Source of the DNA: CAVYPR01 sp052145775
GTDB lineage: Bacteria; Actinomycetota; Acidimicrobiia; Acidimicrobiales; RAAP-2
Length of the DNA stretch: 5,809 nucleotides
NCBI GenBank assembly: GCA_052145775.1
Contig: JBKQNY010000206.1
Span: forward strand, 1-5,809
Reading direction: 5' to 3'
A program made the position numbers and the translations under genes. Positions 5,665 through 5,809 of the stretch are shown piece after piece (positions within the stretch are counted from its first letter, which is position 1; each line of letters begins with the position of its first letter). The notes beneath the pieces are model-generated. The model worked only from the letters and a program-made list of their open reading frames with translations. It ran no database searches and was not told the origin of the DNA.

Positions 5665-5809
5665 GAGGGGGGAGCGGGGGCCACCAAGAGACTGAGGAGC
5701 CTCTGACAGTGCGGTGGCAGCTAGGCGAAGGCGCGCTGCACGGCGTCGGACTGCTCGTCGGCGAGCGGTCCGGCATCGAGCGGTTTGGCGTCAAGATCGG
5801 GGCGAAGCA
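5550..5809 (-). pseudogene. Sigma-70 family sigma factor, C-terminal region 4, with in-frame amber
   Basis: Minus-strand reading from the right edge to a TGA at 5552-5550. The translation contains a clear sigma region 4: LPPHCQRLLSLLV, then PPSYKEISKALSMPIGSIGP with TRGRCLEHLRR, the helix-turn-helix that binds the -35 element, and a natural-looking end EEMGADV. This wording is typical of extracytoplasmic-function-like sigma factors of actinobacteria. The 28 residues before it (DEQSDAVQRAFA) continue the family pattern in the same frame, but the two parts are separated by TAG at 5723-5721, where the family commonly has a polar or charged residue; CAG (Gln) to TAG is one C-to-T change. The N-terminal part (region 2) is outside the window. 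Either the gene is a recent pseudogene, the base is a sequence error, or the protein ends before its DNA-binding helix. It converges on the glycosidase gene and overlaps its ORF by 115 bases. Confidence 0.75.

Noticed and set aside
5483..5794. Open minus-strand frame of 103 codons at the right end
   Set aside because: It is another frame of the sigma factor region; the sigma-70 region 4 motifs are in the frame ending at 5550, not in this one.

Overview
The window is high-GC bacterial DNA. Its codon use (strong preference for G or C at third positions in the real genes), GTG/TTG start candidates and the style of a sigma-factor C-terminus at the right edge suggest an actinobacterium. Genus and species cannot be judged from this sequence.

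Layout: (1) Positions 1 to about 996 hold no gene I can support. They contain only overlapping random-looking frames, a short stretch around 350-510 that looks like remnants of two coupled coding frames, and two tight palindromes (921-936 and 977-986) just before the first real gene. (2) 997-2145 (+) encodes a metal-dependent TIM-barrel amidohydrolase of the amidohydrolase_2 type with its metal-binding residues intact. (3) 2146-2511 is a 366-base gap. It starts with a possible 57-codon ORF overlapping the amidohydrolase stop by ATGA, and carries a 15-base palindrome. (4) 2512-2958 (+) encodes an AcpS-type holo-ACP synthase (4'-phosphopantetheinyl transferase). (5) 3010-5664 (+) encodes a large glycoside hydrolase family 2 protein of the beta-mannosidase-like kind, with both expected catalytic glutamates but altered surrounding motifs. 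(6) 5550-5809 (-) is the C-terminal end of a sigma-70-family RNA polymerase sigma factor (region 4). It is cut by the window edge, interrupted by an in-frame amber codon, and overlaps the 3' end of the glycosidase ORF tail to tail by 115 bases.

How the genes may work together: three plus-strand genes run in the same direction, and acpS and the glycosidase are close enough (51 bases) to share a transcript. A dedicated AcpS next to two hydrolases acting on small or glycosylated molecules would fit the edge of a carrier-protein-dependent biosynthetic cluster (polyketide, fatty-acyl or glycolipid type), with the hydrolases as tailoring, activation or turnover enzymes. This is inference: no carrier protein, synthase or glycosyltransferase lies in the window. 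The sigma factor fragment is convergent and probably belongs to an unrelated neighbouring locus. I see no clearly new system; the items most worth checking are the amber-interrupted sigma factor with its antisense overlap and the atypical active-site motifs of the glycosidase.
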